NCBI RefSeq assembly: GCF_000153205.1 | Contig: NZ_CH672427.1 | Location: 2,428,342-2,492,341, forward strand | Length of the DNA stretch: 64,000 nucleotides | Direction: 5' to 3' | Source of the DNA: Nitrococcus mobilis Nb-231 | Lineage (GTDB): Bacteria; Pseudomonadota; Gammaproteobacteria; Nitrococcales; Nitrococcaceae | In this document: positions 53,019-60,244 of the stretch, piece after piece | How the letters are laid out: each line of letters begins with the position of its first letter | How positions within the stretch are numbered: the stretch's first letter is position 1 | Notes under the pieces: generated by a model | Databases searched by the model: none | The model's input: the letters and a program-made list of their open reading frames with translations, nothing else | What the model was told of the DNA's origin: nothing | Made by a program: the position numbers and the translations under genes

Positions 53019-53475
53019 TCACTGTTCCTCGATCCTTCCCCGAAACTCCAACGGGTTGAGCAGCCGGGCTTCCTCCAGTGCTCGGGCGCCAGGTGCGCAT
53101 AGCGCATGGTGATGCGGATATCGCTATGGCCGAGAAGCTGCTGCAGGATAAGAATGCTCCCGCCGTTCATGACGAAGTGGCTCGCTCCGGATTATGCCGC
53201 AGAACGTGGGCGCATTGGCGGCGAGGTAGCTCGATGCCGGCGCGTTTGACGGCCGTGCGAGCCATATAGCAGGTTCGGAGCAGACGGCCCTGCGGGCGGG
53301 TAGGAAGTTCTTCGGCCAGCTCGGGAGTAATGGGGACGGTGTGAACTTTGAAACCCTTGGTCTCGAAGGTGCGGCGCGCACGCCGAAACCCTCGGCCATC
53401 AAGGCGCAGGTCTACCTGCCAGCCGGATGAGGTCTTACGGGTCGCCATAGGGCAACAGGTACAGAGTTTTTTCAT
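53019..53475 (-). pseudogene. Tyrosine integrase, internally deleted and frameshifted
   Basis: ATG 53475 opens MKKLCTCCPMATRKTSSGWQ and reads an integrase-type N-terminus up to TFETKG, then jumps to FKVHTVPITPELAEELPTRP: the core-binding domain and catalytic Arg region, some 150-200 residues, are missing. AHVLRH (the H-x-x-R box) is followed by a frameshift into MNGGSILILQQLLGHSDIRI, containing the His/Trp box, then TMRYAHLAPEH with the nucleophile Tyr. A last frameshift leads to LEEARLLNPLEFRGRIEEQ and stop at 53019. The enzyme cannot work. It lies next to the tRNA, as expected for the island integrase. Confidence 0.8.
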
Positions 53476-53839
53476 GACCCCGAACACTTGAGCAAGAGCA
53501 AAGGAATTATTCTGAGTTTTCGTAGTCTTATTATTTGTGCGGAACCTCTCTCGGATCGGTGCTCGCAAGGATGCCGCATAAGCTGGACGTGGGGGCAATT
53601 AAGGTTATGCAGGATGCACTTGTTGACACGCCAGCACGCCAAAAGGTCCGACGAAACAGGCTCCCTGCTAGCGCGGATAAAGGATGCGTGCAGCTGGTAG
53701 GTGAATGCCCGTCCGGGGGAGGGCTCCGCCGCCTTCCCCACATAGCGCCGTAGCGCGAGTGCCTGAGCGACCACCGCTTGCGGATCGCGCTCGCGCGTAC
53801 CCCGGTAAATGCAGAGCTCCTTCCACAAACCCGAGCCTT

Positions 53840-54046
53840 TCACAGGTGCTTGATCACCGTACGGGCGTTGTAGCCGTAGCGGGCGTAGAGGTTGATCATG
53901 TTGCCGAACGCCATGGCAAGGTTGGCTAGTCGGTGGCGTCCGATTTTGACGCTCGGTATATGGCCCTTCTCGACCATCCCGCGCACGACGCCTTCGTTCA
54001 GGCCGGAGAGCTCCGCGAACCGCTCTCTTGTCACCAGCGGCCACAT
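53840..54046 (-). CDS. Excisionase/AlpA-like DNA-binding protein
   Basis: A 68-residue protein: VTRERFAELSGLNEGVVRGM, then VEKGHIPSVKIGRHRLANLA is a MerR-like winged helix as in phage excisionases and AlpA activators. In small islands such a protein controls excision together with the integrase encoded downstream. ATG 54046 is taken; ATGs at 54076 and 54091 could extend it. It is divergent from the repressor gene, and the paired palindromes between them would control both. The 360 bp between it and the integrase relic contain no gene I can support. Confidence 0.65.
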   Translation of the reverse strand: MWPLVTRERFAELSGLNEGVVRGMVEKGHIPSVKIGRHRLANLAMAFGNMINLYARYGYNARTVIKHL

Positions 54047-54116
54047 AATCACTTGCCCTGTCGGTCGGTCGTCCATATGCTCGAAGTCCACTTTGTTACA
54101 GTTTGTTGCACTGAGG

Positions 54117-54162
54117 TAGTCATAAATGACTAGATACCTTCCAGTGTAGTCATATATGACTA
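54117..54162. promoter_or_regulatory. Two perfect palindromic operators between xis-like and repressor genes
   Basis: TAGTCATAAATGACTA (54117-54132) and TAGTCATATATGACTA (54147-54162) are perfect or near-perfect 16-bp palindromes sharing TAGTCAT/ATGACTA arms, spaced 30 bp centre to centre (about three turns). The second ends one base before the repressor ATG at 54164. They are the expected binding sites of the HTH repressor and would let it shut both divergent genes. No ribosome site precedes the repressor ATG, so its message may be leaderless. Confidence 0.75.
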
Positions 54163-54163
54163 T

Positions 54164-54445
54164 ATGTCAATGCACATAGGCGAAAAGATCAGGGAGATAC
54201 GGGAAGCGGAAGGACTATCAAGAGCGAGCTTTGCAGAACGCATAGGTATCCCAAAGGACACCGTGATGCGTATCGAGCAAGGCAGGAACGATCCGAGGGC
54301 AACGATACTAATCGCTGTGACCAGGCAGTGGCCTAAATATGCCTATTGGCTCATGACAGGTTTGAGCCAGCCAGAGGCCGGACACATCAGTCCGGCAATA
54401 GAACGGGCGCGCAAGGACTCGCCAGGGGCGGAAAAGGCTTCCTAA
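54164..54445 (+). CDS. XRE-family repressor of the island
   Basis: A 93-residue HTH protein: IGEKIREIREAEGLSRASFA, then ERIGIPKDTVMRIEQGRNDP is an HTH_3 domain, followed by a helical tail ITRQWPKYAYWLMTGLSQPE-like segment (AVTRQWPKYAYWLMTGLSQP) common in phage CI-type regulators of this size. It faces the excisionase-like gene across two palindromic operators. A second ATG two codons later (54170) is possible. It probably keeps the island silent until a stress signal. Confidence 0.8.
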   Translation: MSMHIGEKIREIREAEGLSRASFAERIGIPKDTVMRIEQGRNDPRATILIAVTRQWPKYAYWLMTGLSQPEAGHISPAIERARKDSPGAEKAS

Positions 54446-54502
54446 TCGCCGAGCGGGTGCTGGCCCGCTGGTTCAGACAAGAAGACGAACAACGAGAACT
54501 AG

Positions 54503-55951
54503 TACTACAGTTGTAAATAAATACGCTATACTTCGTTATCAGATAGTTGAACGAAGTGGCGGTAGAGATGAACCATTTCCTGACGCTGGAGGGTTTGCGT
54601 GAGCAGGCGGGCGCTTGGGAAGCGGAGCTGGGTAGCTGGGTAGGGCAACTGGGTGGCCATGTCAAGCGTGCCGAAGCCCGTGAGCGGGTGGGGGCCTACC
54701 TGCGGGGGCTGCTGGGCGAGGTTGAGCGTCGTAATAGCTGGCAGTTATCCGAATACCAGGGTGAAGCCCATCCGTATGGATTTCAGCACTTGCTCAACCG
54801 TGCCCGCTGGGACGAGCAAGGCGTGCGCGATGCCGTGCGGCAGCGTGTCTACGAGGTCCTGAAGGATGCCGCCGGGGTGCTGGTGGTGGATGAGACGGGG
54901 TTTATAAAAAAGGGCATACACTCGGCGGGAGTGAAACGCCAGTACAGCGGTACGGCGGGTCGGATCGAGAACGCTCAGATCGGTGTATTTCTCGGTTATG
55001 CCAGTTGTTGGGGCCAGGGGCTACTGGATCGTGCGCTGTTTGTGCCGCGGGAGTGGTCGGAGGATCGTGCGCGTTGCCGCCGGGCGGGTATACCGGACGA
55101 GGTGGTTCATCAGCCCAAGACGGAATTGGCCCGGCAGATGTTGGTGCGTGCCTTGGACAGCGGGGTAAGCGCCCGTTGGGTCACAGCCGATGCGCTCTAC
55201 GGCGATGATTTTCGACTGCGCTGGATGCTGGAGGAGCGCGGCCAAGGGTATGTGCTGGCCGTCAGCCGCAAAGCCTATGTTTGGCAGGGCTGTAAACAAC
55301 GCAAAGTGGGGGAGCTGTTGGAGGCCTTGAGGGGCGATGCGCAGGCGCGCTGGTCACGGCTCAGTGCCGGGGCCGGTAGTCAGGGTCCCCGGGAGTACGA
55401 CTGGACCTGCTTAGCGGTCAACCCGCCGCCGTTCGAAGGCTGGCAGCGGGCGGTACTGGTCCGCCGCAGCTTGGACTCCGAGCAGGAGATGCAGGCGTTT
55501 TTCATTTTTGCTCCGAACGGAACGGAGCTGGCGGATTTGGCCTTGGCGGCCGGAGCACGGTGGAACATCGAGCGCTGTTTTCAGGAGAGCAAGTCACAGC
55601 TGGGACTGGATCAGTACGAGGTGCGCACCTGGACGGGCTGGCACCGGCATATCACTTTGGTGATGGCGGCTTATGCTCTGCTGGTCACGCTGCGGCGGCA
55701 CCAGTTGAAAAAAAACCTGCTGCTCAGCCTGGGCGGCCAATGCCCGTGGCCCTCTCTGTGGCCGAGCTGCGACGGTGGCTGTGTCTCACTCCCATCGCCT
55801 GGCGACGCGGAGGGCCTGAACAGGCGTTACAGTGGTGCCGCTGGCGTTGGCTACACCAACGCCTCGCTCAGTTCTACCACTGGGTGAGACGGCAGCGAAT
55901 CGCGGGGATCATCGTCGAGATGTCCGTCGATTATTATTTGCAACTGTAGTA
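54503..55951. mobile_element. IS701-family insertion sequence
   Basis: 1449 bp with 11-bp terminal repeats TACTACAGTTG / CAACTGTAGTA and further similarity inward, flanked by a CTAG duplication (54499-54502 and 55952-55955), the target type known for IS701. It carries one transposase gene. It is nested inside the tRNA-Gln island, between the repressor and the cargo genes, and could separate cargo from an upstream promoter. Confidence 0.85.
54568..55949 (+). pseudogene. IS701-family transposase, frame change at an A8 run
   Basis: ATG 54568 opens MNHFLTLEGLREQAGAWEAE. The DDE core is visible: VLVVDETGFIKKGIHSAGVK (first Asp), ARWVTADALYGDDFRLRWML (second Asp) and ARWNIERCFQESKSQLGLDQ (Glu). 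At the run of eight A residues (55708-55715, QLKK) this frame leaves the family and continues as unrelated sequence to 55887; the adjacent frame reads PAAQPGRPMPVALSVAELRR and FYHWVRRQRIAG to a stop at 55949, inside the right terminal repeat. Either a one-base slip killed it or slippage on A8 makes the full protein, as in several IS families. Confidence 0.8.
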
Positions 55952-56090
55952 CTAGATCAAAGATACTAGCCTAAGCTACCACCACAGTAACGGACCGAAG
56001 CCAGAGAGGGGGAATGCTTCCGGTCCAGCCATATACCAGCGCCGGACATTCAGGAGAGGTGAGTTCGCTACTCAACAGGGAAGATGCGTT

Positions 56091-56426
56091 ATGAGGATAT
56101 GGATCGTCATGAGCGCAGTGCTACTAGTAAGCCTACTGATCGTACCAATTGCTCAGGCAGAGCAAAAAAGAACGCCGGCAGAGGGAAGCGCATTTCTAGA
56201 AATTAGACCCACAATAAGGGGAGGAATAAAGAAGGTCCTAAGTACAACGGTTGGTGATGTGGTTCAGGTCTTCACCGAAAATGACCATGAAGTCGTTGGC
56301 TGGAAAGAGGTGCATATACCAGGGAAGCCCTTCAAAGAGTGTCTTGGGCCGGATAAGAACTTGAATGAGGAAGTTCTACGTTGCCGAAATGGTTACACTC
56401 GGCGCGTGCCTGTATACAGCCAATAA
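56091..56426 (+). CDS. Small secreted protein of unknown function
   Basis: A 111-residue protein with a clear signal peptide (MRIWIVMSAVLLVSLLIVPI, cleavage after AQA). The mature 88 residues are basic and contain two Cys (KECLGPDKNLNEEVLRCRNG) that may form a disulfide. No family recognised. It is in the island downstream of the IS701 copy and 14 bp before the DUF2726 gene, so the two are probably cotranscribed. Confidence 0.6.
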   Translation: MRIWIVMSAVLLVSLLIVPIAQAEQKRTPAEGSAFLEIRPTIRGGIKKVLSTTVGDVVQVFTENDHEVVGWKEVHIPGKPFKECLGPDKNLNEEVLRCRNGYTRRVPVYSQ

Positions 56427-56440
56427 CCGAGGACGCCAGC

Positions 56441-57001
56441 ATGGAAAGCATCGGATATTTCATGGTTTTGGCTCTCATGGCTGGAGCTGTTTCCGCCCTT
56501 GTTGTCAGGACTAAGCAAAGTCGGCGCCAAGAGGAAAAGGTTGGCAATATTCGTTCACCAGCCAAATTTCGAGCGAAACGCCCACTCTCAGACCCTGAGC
56601 AAGTACTCTTTGGTCGTCTCAAAACTGCCTTGCCGGATCATGTAATACTATCGCAGGTTTCCTTCAGTCAGTTCCTGTTCACTAAAGGTGGCGACAGAAA
56701 GCAAAATTTTGCACGTTTTGCTGAGGTTCGTCAAAAAGTCGCTGATTTCTTAGTGTGCGATCCGAGCTTCCGGATCGTGAGCGTCATCGAGTTAGACGAC
56801 CGATCCCACAGACAGGAAAAAGACGAGAGAAGGGACGCGATCCTAAAAGAAGCTGGCTTGAAGATCGTACGATGGAAGACTTCCAACATTCCAAACGCAG
56901 AGACGATCCGCCGAGAGATTCTAGGGAAGTCTCCCATGAATAAAAAGGAATGTACCGATGATGCGCCAGCCATGGGGTACGACACGCCAGCTCAAGAATA
57001 G
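56441..57001 (+). CDS. DUF2726 protein with N-terminal membrane helix
   Basis: A 186-residue protein. MESIGYFMVLALMAGAVSAL is a membrane anchor; residues ~50-160 are DUF2726, a nuclease-like (PD-(D/E)xK-related) domain: SDPEQVLFGRLKTALPDHVI, VSFSQFL, QKVADFLVCDPSFRIVSVIE-LDD and ERRDAILKEAGLKIVRWKT. DUF2726 domains occur with helicases and in defence-type loci; catalytic ability is not established. ATG 56441 lies 14 bp after the secreted-protein gene. Codon use is less GC-rich than in the core genes. Confidence 0.75.
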   Translation: MESIGYFMVLALMAGAVSALVVRTKQSRRQEEKVGNIRSPAKFRAKRPLSDPEQVLFGRLKTALPDHVILSQVSFSQFLFTKGGDRKQNFARFAEVRQKVADFLVCDPSFRIVSVIELDDRSHRQEKDERRDAILKEAGLKIVRWKTSNIPNAETIRREILGKSPMNKKECTDDAPAMGYDTPAQE

Positions 57002-57351
57002 GGGCAAACTCTCAGTGTGCTCAACCGTGTATAAAGCGGAAGTCACACGATTACACGGTGTTAAGATATAAGTTAAGTTAACGTTCTGTATTTATGAAGA
57101 AAAATGGAGTGTGCCGAAGATAACACAGCGGAGTCATACCTATCCGCTTAGCTCCACAAGAACACTGGGCCTGAAGAGCGGATGCGAAGCACATCAATCA
57201 CTTAGGCCAAATATCCATTTGGAACTGCGACACGACCGATTAACGCGTTAGGAGCTAGAGGGATAGGTATGCAGCGGAGTTATAAGAAAGTGATGCCAAT
57301 TCAATATCGGCGATTTCCAGCTAATCGATGCTATAAGAATTAGGAACATAG
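57002..57351. other. AT-rich intergenic region upstream of the AIPR gene
   Basis: About 350 bp, AT-rich, with no gene seen. It carries the leader of the AIPR gene; TTAAGATATAAGTTAAGTTA near 57060 is a possible promoter stretch. The drop in GC marks the AIPR gene as separately acquired. Confidence 0.35.
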
Positions 57352-59043
57352 ATGAGCATTTTGCACGTTACACAAATCTCAAAAAAAATTACTGGGCTGT
57401 TTCAAAATCACCTTGATCTGGCAGACATAGGTGAAAGTGATGCTCAGAAGGAAATTAAGATATTGACTCGATGCTTAGCTGCTTATGCAGTTTATTTCAG
57501 CACTGGATGCTCCGACTCTGAGGCTGCTAGCTCAGTTGTTGATGGTGGTGATGATAATGGTATTGACGCAATTTATTACTCACCATCTTTAAAACAAATG
57601 ACGATCGTTCAATCAAAATGGAAGCAGTCGGGCACCGGAGAGCCTGAAAGTGGGGAAATTGGCAAATTTTGCCAAGGTATAAAAGACCTATTTAATTTGA
57701 ATTTCGATCGATTTAATTCGAAGGTTGCAAAAAAACAAACACAAATTGAACAAGCTATAGGTGAATTTGATACTCGCTATGAATTAGTTTTAATAGATAC
57801 TGGAAATCAAGGTTTAGCTAGCCACTCTCAACGCCGCATAGATGATCTTCTAGCTGAAATGAACGATGCCGGAGAAGATACTCAGGATCAACTGGTTAGC
57901 TTTGTTCGTTTAAATCAATCAAAAATACATTCTTCTCTAGCGGCCAGTGCAGGTGCAGCTCCCATTGATCTGGAAATTGGATTGTCCCAGTGGGGCAGGA
58001 AAACAGGGCCTTACATAGCTTATTTCGGAATGATATCGGCAGAAGAAATATCCGCTTGGTGGGAAACTTATGGTCGCAAGTTATTCGACAAAAATATTCG
58101 TCAAGTATTGGGCGCTACTGAAGTCAATGAGGAAATGAAGGAAACATTAACAAATTCCCCAGAGAACTTTTGGTACTTCAATAATGGAATAACTATAGTT
58201 TGTGACCGAGTAGAGAAATCTATGGTGGGGGGTTCTAGTAGGGAATATAAATCATTCAAGCTCTATGGTGCGCAGGTGGTAAACGGCGCGCAAACAGTTA
58301 GCACCATTGGAAAATTTAGCTCAACCGATAAGAGTAAGCTTGAATCTGTATTGGTTGGCGCAAGGGTTATCTCATTAGAGAATGCGGGAAACGATTTCGG
58401 GTCTGATGTTACACGGGCCAACAATCGACAGAATAGAATTGAAAATAGAGATTTTGTTTCACAAGACCTTGAGCAAATTCGGATTCGTACGGAGTTGTTG
58501 ATCGATGGCATCGAATACAATCTAGTCCGCTCTGATTCATTTTCATCAACGCAAAGCTCTTTTGATCTGTCTGAAGCCACTGCCGCGTTGGCATGTGCAT
58601 CTGGGAAAACCAATCTAACAGTTCAAGCTAAAAGAGAAATCGGTAAATATTTTGAGAACCTTTACGGAGGAATATATAAGGAAATATTCAATCCGTCCAT
58701 ATCTGGAAATTATGTGTGGAATTGCGTTCAGGCCACTCGTAGTGTCGAGAAAATTCTCTCAAAAAAGATTTCTGAACTTCCGAAAAGGAGCGGACGAAAG
58801 TATGGTCTGCTTATTCACGGAAATAGGATAATAACAATGCTGTCATTAAAGCAGCTTGGGTTGCAAGCAAAGGCTATGAAGCCTGGCTTTACAATAGACG
58901 AGAATGAGCTAAATGCCGAGGTGACTAAGATTATATCTATGTTGCAGATACAATTGGATAGATATTATTCAGATGCAATGATGGGGACGCTGTTCAAAAA
59001 TCAAACCAAATGTCGTGGCTTGGTGGAAAACATCGTATCATAA
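57352..59043 (+). CDS. AIPR-family abortive phage infection protein
   Basis: A 563-residue protein. The N-terminus (about 60-110) has a restriction-nuclease-like core, GIDAIYYSPSLKQMTIVQSK, with D and the Q-S-K pair of a PD-(D/E)xK fold. The AIPR domain follows: NSPENFWYFNNGITIVCDRV, YGAQVVNGAQTVSTIGKFSS and VTRANNRQNRIENRDFVSQD are its hallmark motifs. Family members, first noted in lactococcal abortive-infection plasmids, are tied to phage resistance, probably by nucleic-acid cleavage after infection. The gene is AT-rich compared with all neighbours. It is the last gene of the island, 155 bp from the distal attachment repeat, with no obvious partner. Confidence 0.87.
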   Translation: MSILHVTQISKKITGLFQNHLDLADIGESDAQKEIKILTRCLAAYAVYFSTGCSDSEAASSVVDGGDDNGIDAIYYSPSLKQMTIVQSKWKQSGTGEPESGEIGKFCQGIKDLFNLNFDRFNSKVAKKQTQIEQAIGEFDTRYELVLIDTGNQGLASHSQRRIDDLLAEMNDAGEDTQDQLVSFVRLNQSKIHSSLAASAGAAPIDLEIGLSQWGRKTGPYIAYFGMISAEEISAWWETYGRKLFDKNIRQVLGATEVNEEMKETLTNSPENFWYFNNGITIVCDRVEKSMVGGSSREYKSFKLYGAQVVNGAQTVSTIGKFSSTDKSKLESVLVGARVISLENAGNDFGSDVTRANNRQNRIENRDFVSQDLEQIRIRTELLIDGIEYNLVRSDSFSSTQSSFDLSEATAALACASGKTNLTVQAKREIGKYFENLYGGIYKEIFNPSISGNYVWNCVQATRSVEKILSKKISELPKRSGRKYGLLIHGNRIITMLSLKQLGLQAKAMKPGFTIDENELNAEVTKIISMLQIQLDRYYSDAMMGTLFKNQTKCRGLVENIVS

Positions 59044-59198
59044 TGCCGTCAATTCGGACGCATTTTCCAGTGGCTTATTGACTTCTTCGTGTCCACTAGG
59101 CGTCCACATCGACAGAGCTTAGAGTGGGGCGATGTGGCCTCGTGAAGCCACAAGTAGCTGACTTAATGGATAAAGTGGCTTAGTGTGTTGCTTTGGAA

Positions 59199-59233
59199 CG
59201 GACTCTGACTCCGTCAACCGAGGTTCGAATCCT
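59199..59233. repeat. Distal attachment site (tRNA-Gln 3' fragment)
   Basis: 35 bp identical to the anticodon/T-arm part of tRNA-Gln. The 5' half of a tRNA is absent and the acceptor strand is altered (AGTTACCCAGCCA instead of CGTCCCCCAGCCA), so this is not a second tRNA gene but the chromosomal end left by integration. Confidence 0.85.
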
Positions 59234-59245
59234 AGTTACCCAGCC

Positions 59246-59669
59246 AACATAGCCAAAAGTGTGGCCGCTTCTGCAGCTTTTTTGCCGCTGTATCGTTTAG
59301 CGCCAGCTCTGCGCGCTCAGGTAGGTGCACGTCGGTTACGTGGACATAGCGAAACACCCGAACGAGAGAAGTGAACTCCGGATTTTGGACAATGGGATAA
59401 GTGCCATCCCGGCTATGTCGTTTCCGCTGGCTAGCTGATCCGTGGTACAAAGCAACCCAGCATCGATGTCGCAGATCAGCGTGCGCGAGCCGGATAAGGG
59501 CATCTGCCGAGAACTTCGAGTCGTGGTGGGTCGAGGCGAGCAGTTGCGGCGCCCGCGTCGTGCAGGTAAATGCTTCTCGGTGATCAATCATCACTGGTCG
59601 CAAAGCCCGTCGGCTAGGGGCGGTGTCGCCCGCCTGGACTTAAAATTTTAAATAACTCGAGGAGCAGTC
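59246..59669. other. Intergenic region after the island
   Basis: About 420 bp. Open frames exist on both strands but show no ribosome site or known family. AACTCGAGGAGCAGTC at the end is the ribosome site of the secreted protein gene at 59670. Confidence 0.35.
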
Positions 59670-60164
59670 ATGGTTTTTCCAAGATTTTCGAAGCGAACCG
59701 TAATTTCCGCGATCCTTCTCACGGCGCTGGCTTTACCAGCGAGCATTTTGGCAGGTCAAGATAGACCCTTGAAGATACGCCTGGAGGTTCACGAGCAGGT
59801 GGGATTTACACCTGATTGTCCGTCTCAATTCGGTGGCACCACGACCGGAACGGGCAAAGGCACGCATCTTGGTAAACTTTCATTCAATGCGACTGATTGC
59901 ATTACGCCGGTGGAGGATCATTTCACCTTTGCCGGTGAATTCACAATTGTTGCCGCTAATGGCGACCAACTTGTTGGCAACTACGGCGGCTCGTTTATCC
60001 CGATTAATACCGGACCTGTGTATAGTCTATCGGATGCAACGTTCGAGATAACGGGAGGAACAGGGCGCTTTACCCAGGCGACAGGGAGCGGAGAGCTGCG
60101 GGGAACGCAAAGTACGAAGACAGGTAAAGGAACCTTTAAAGCGGATGGGACAATTTCCTATTGA
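59670..60164 (+). CDS. Secreted beta-rich protein
   Basis: A 164-residue protein with signal peptide (VISAILLTALALPASILAG). The mature part is glycine- and threonine-rich with strand-turn pattern: GGTTTGTGKGTHLGKLSFNA, FTIVAANGDQLVGNYGGSFI and FEITGGTGRFTQATGSGELR, the last being a motif of small beta-barrel proteins of the allene-oxide-cyclase-like/lipocalin-like type that occur as uncharacterised secreted proteins. Ligand or activity unknown. GAGGAGCAGTC precedes ATG 59670. Confidence 0.62.
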   Translation: MVFPRFSKRTVISAILLTALALPASILAGQDRPLKIRLEVHEQVGFTPDCPSQFGGTTTGTGKGTHLGKLSFNATDCITPVEDHFTFAGEFTIVAANGDQLVGNYGGSFIPINTGPVYSLSDATFEITGGTGRFTQATGSGELRGTQSTKTGKGTFKADGTISY

Positions 60165-60244
60165 TGCATTAAAGAAATAATTTCATATACGATCTAATCT
60201 GCCGTGACTCCGAACACTCGGATAACGAGCGGGCGTTGTTCGGG

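Larger units (their letters stand above)
52897..59233. mobile_element. Integrative island at tRNA-Gln carrying an AIPR defence gene
   Basis: A 35-bp exact direct repeat of the tRNA-Gln 3' half (52897-52931 and 59199-59233), extending imperfectly to CCCAGCCA, bounds 6.3 kb. Contents in order: tyrosine integrase relic, excisionase-like gene, phage-type repressor with paired operators, an IS701-family insertion, a small secreted protein, a DUF2726 protein and an AIPR-family protein. The cargo has lower GC and different codon use from its neighbours. Integrase next to the tRNA, xis and repressor next, then cargo, is the standard plan of a small genomic island. With the integrase broken, it is now fixed unless helped in trans. 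Confidence 0.85.

Noticed and set aside
52766-53170. Minus-strand frame reading through the tRNA-Gln complement (GGRGFEPRLTESESAVL-type peptide)
   Set aside because: This peptide is the well-known false translation of tRNA-Gln on the opposite strand; only the upstream integrase part is meaningful.
59199-59245. Possible second tRNA gene
   Set aside because: Only the anticodon-to-T-arm part is present; there is no 5' half and the acceptor strand is changed. It is the distal attachment repeat.
59232-59603. 123-codon minus-strand frame after the island
   Set aside because: It begins in the attachment repeat, has no ribosome site and no recognisable domain.
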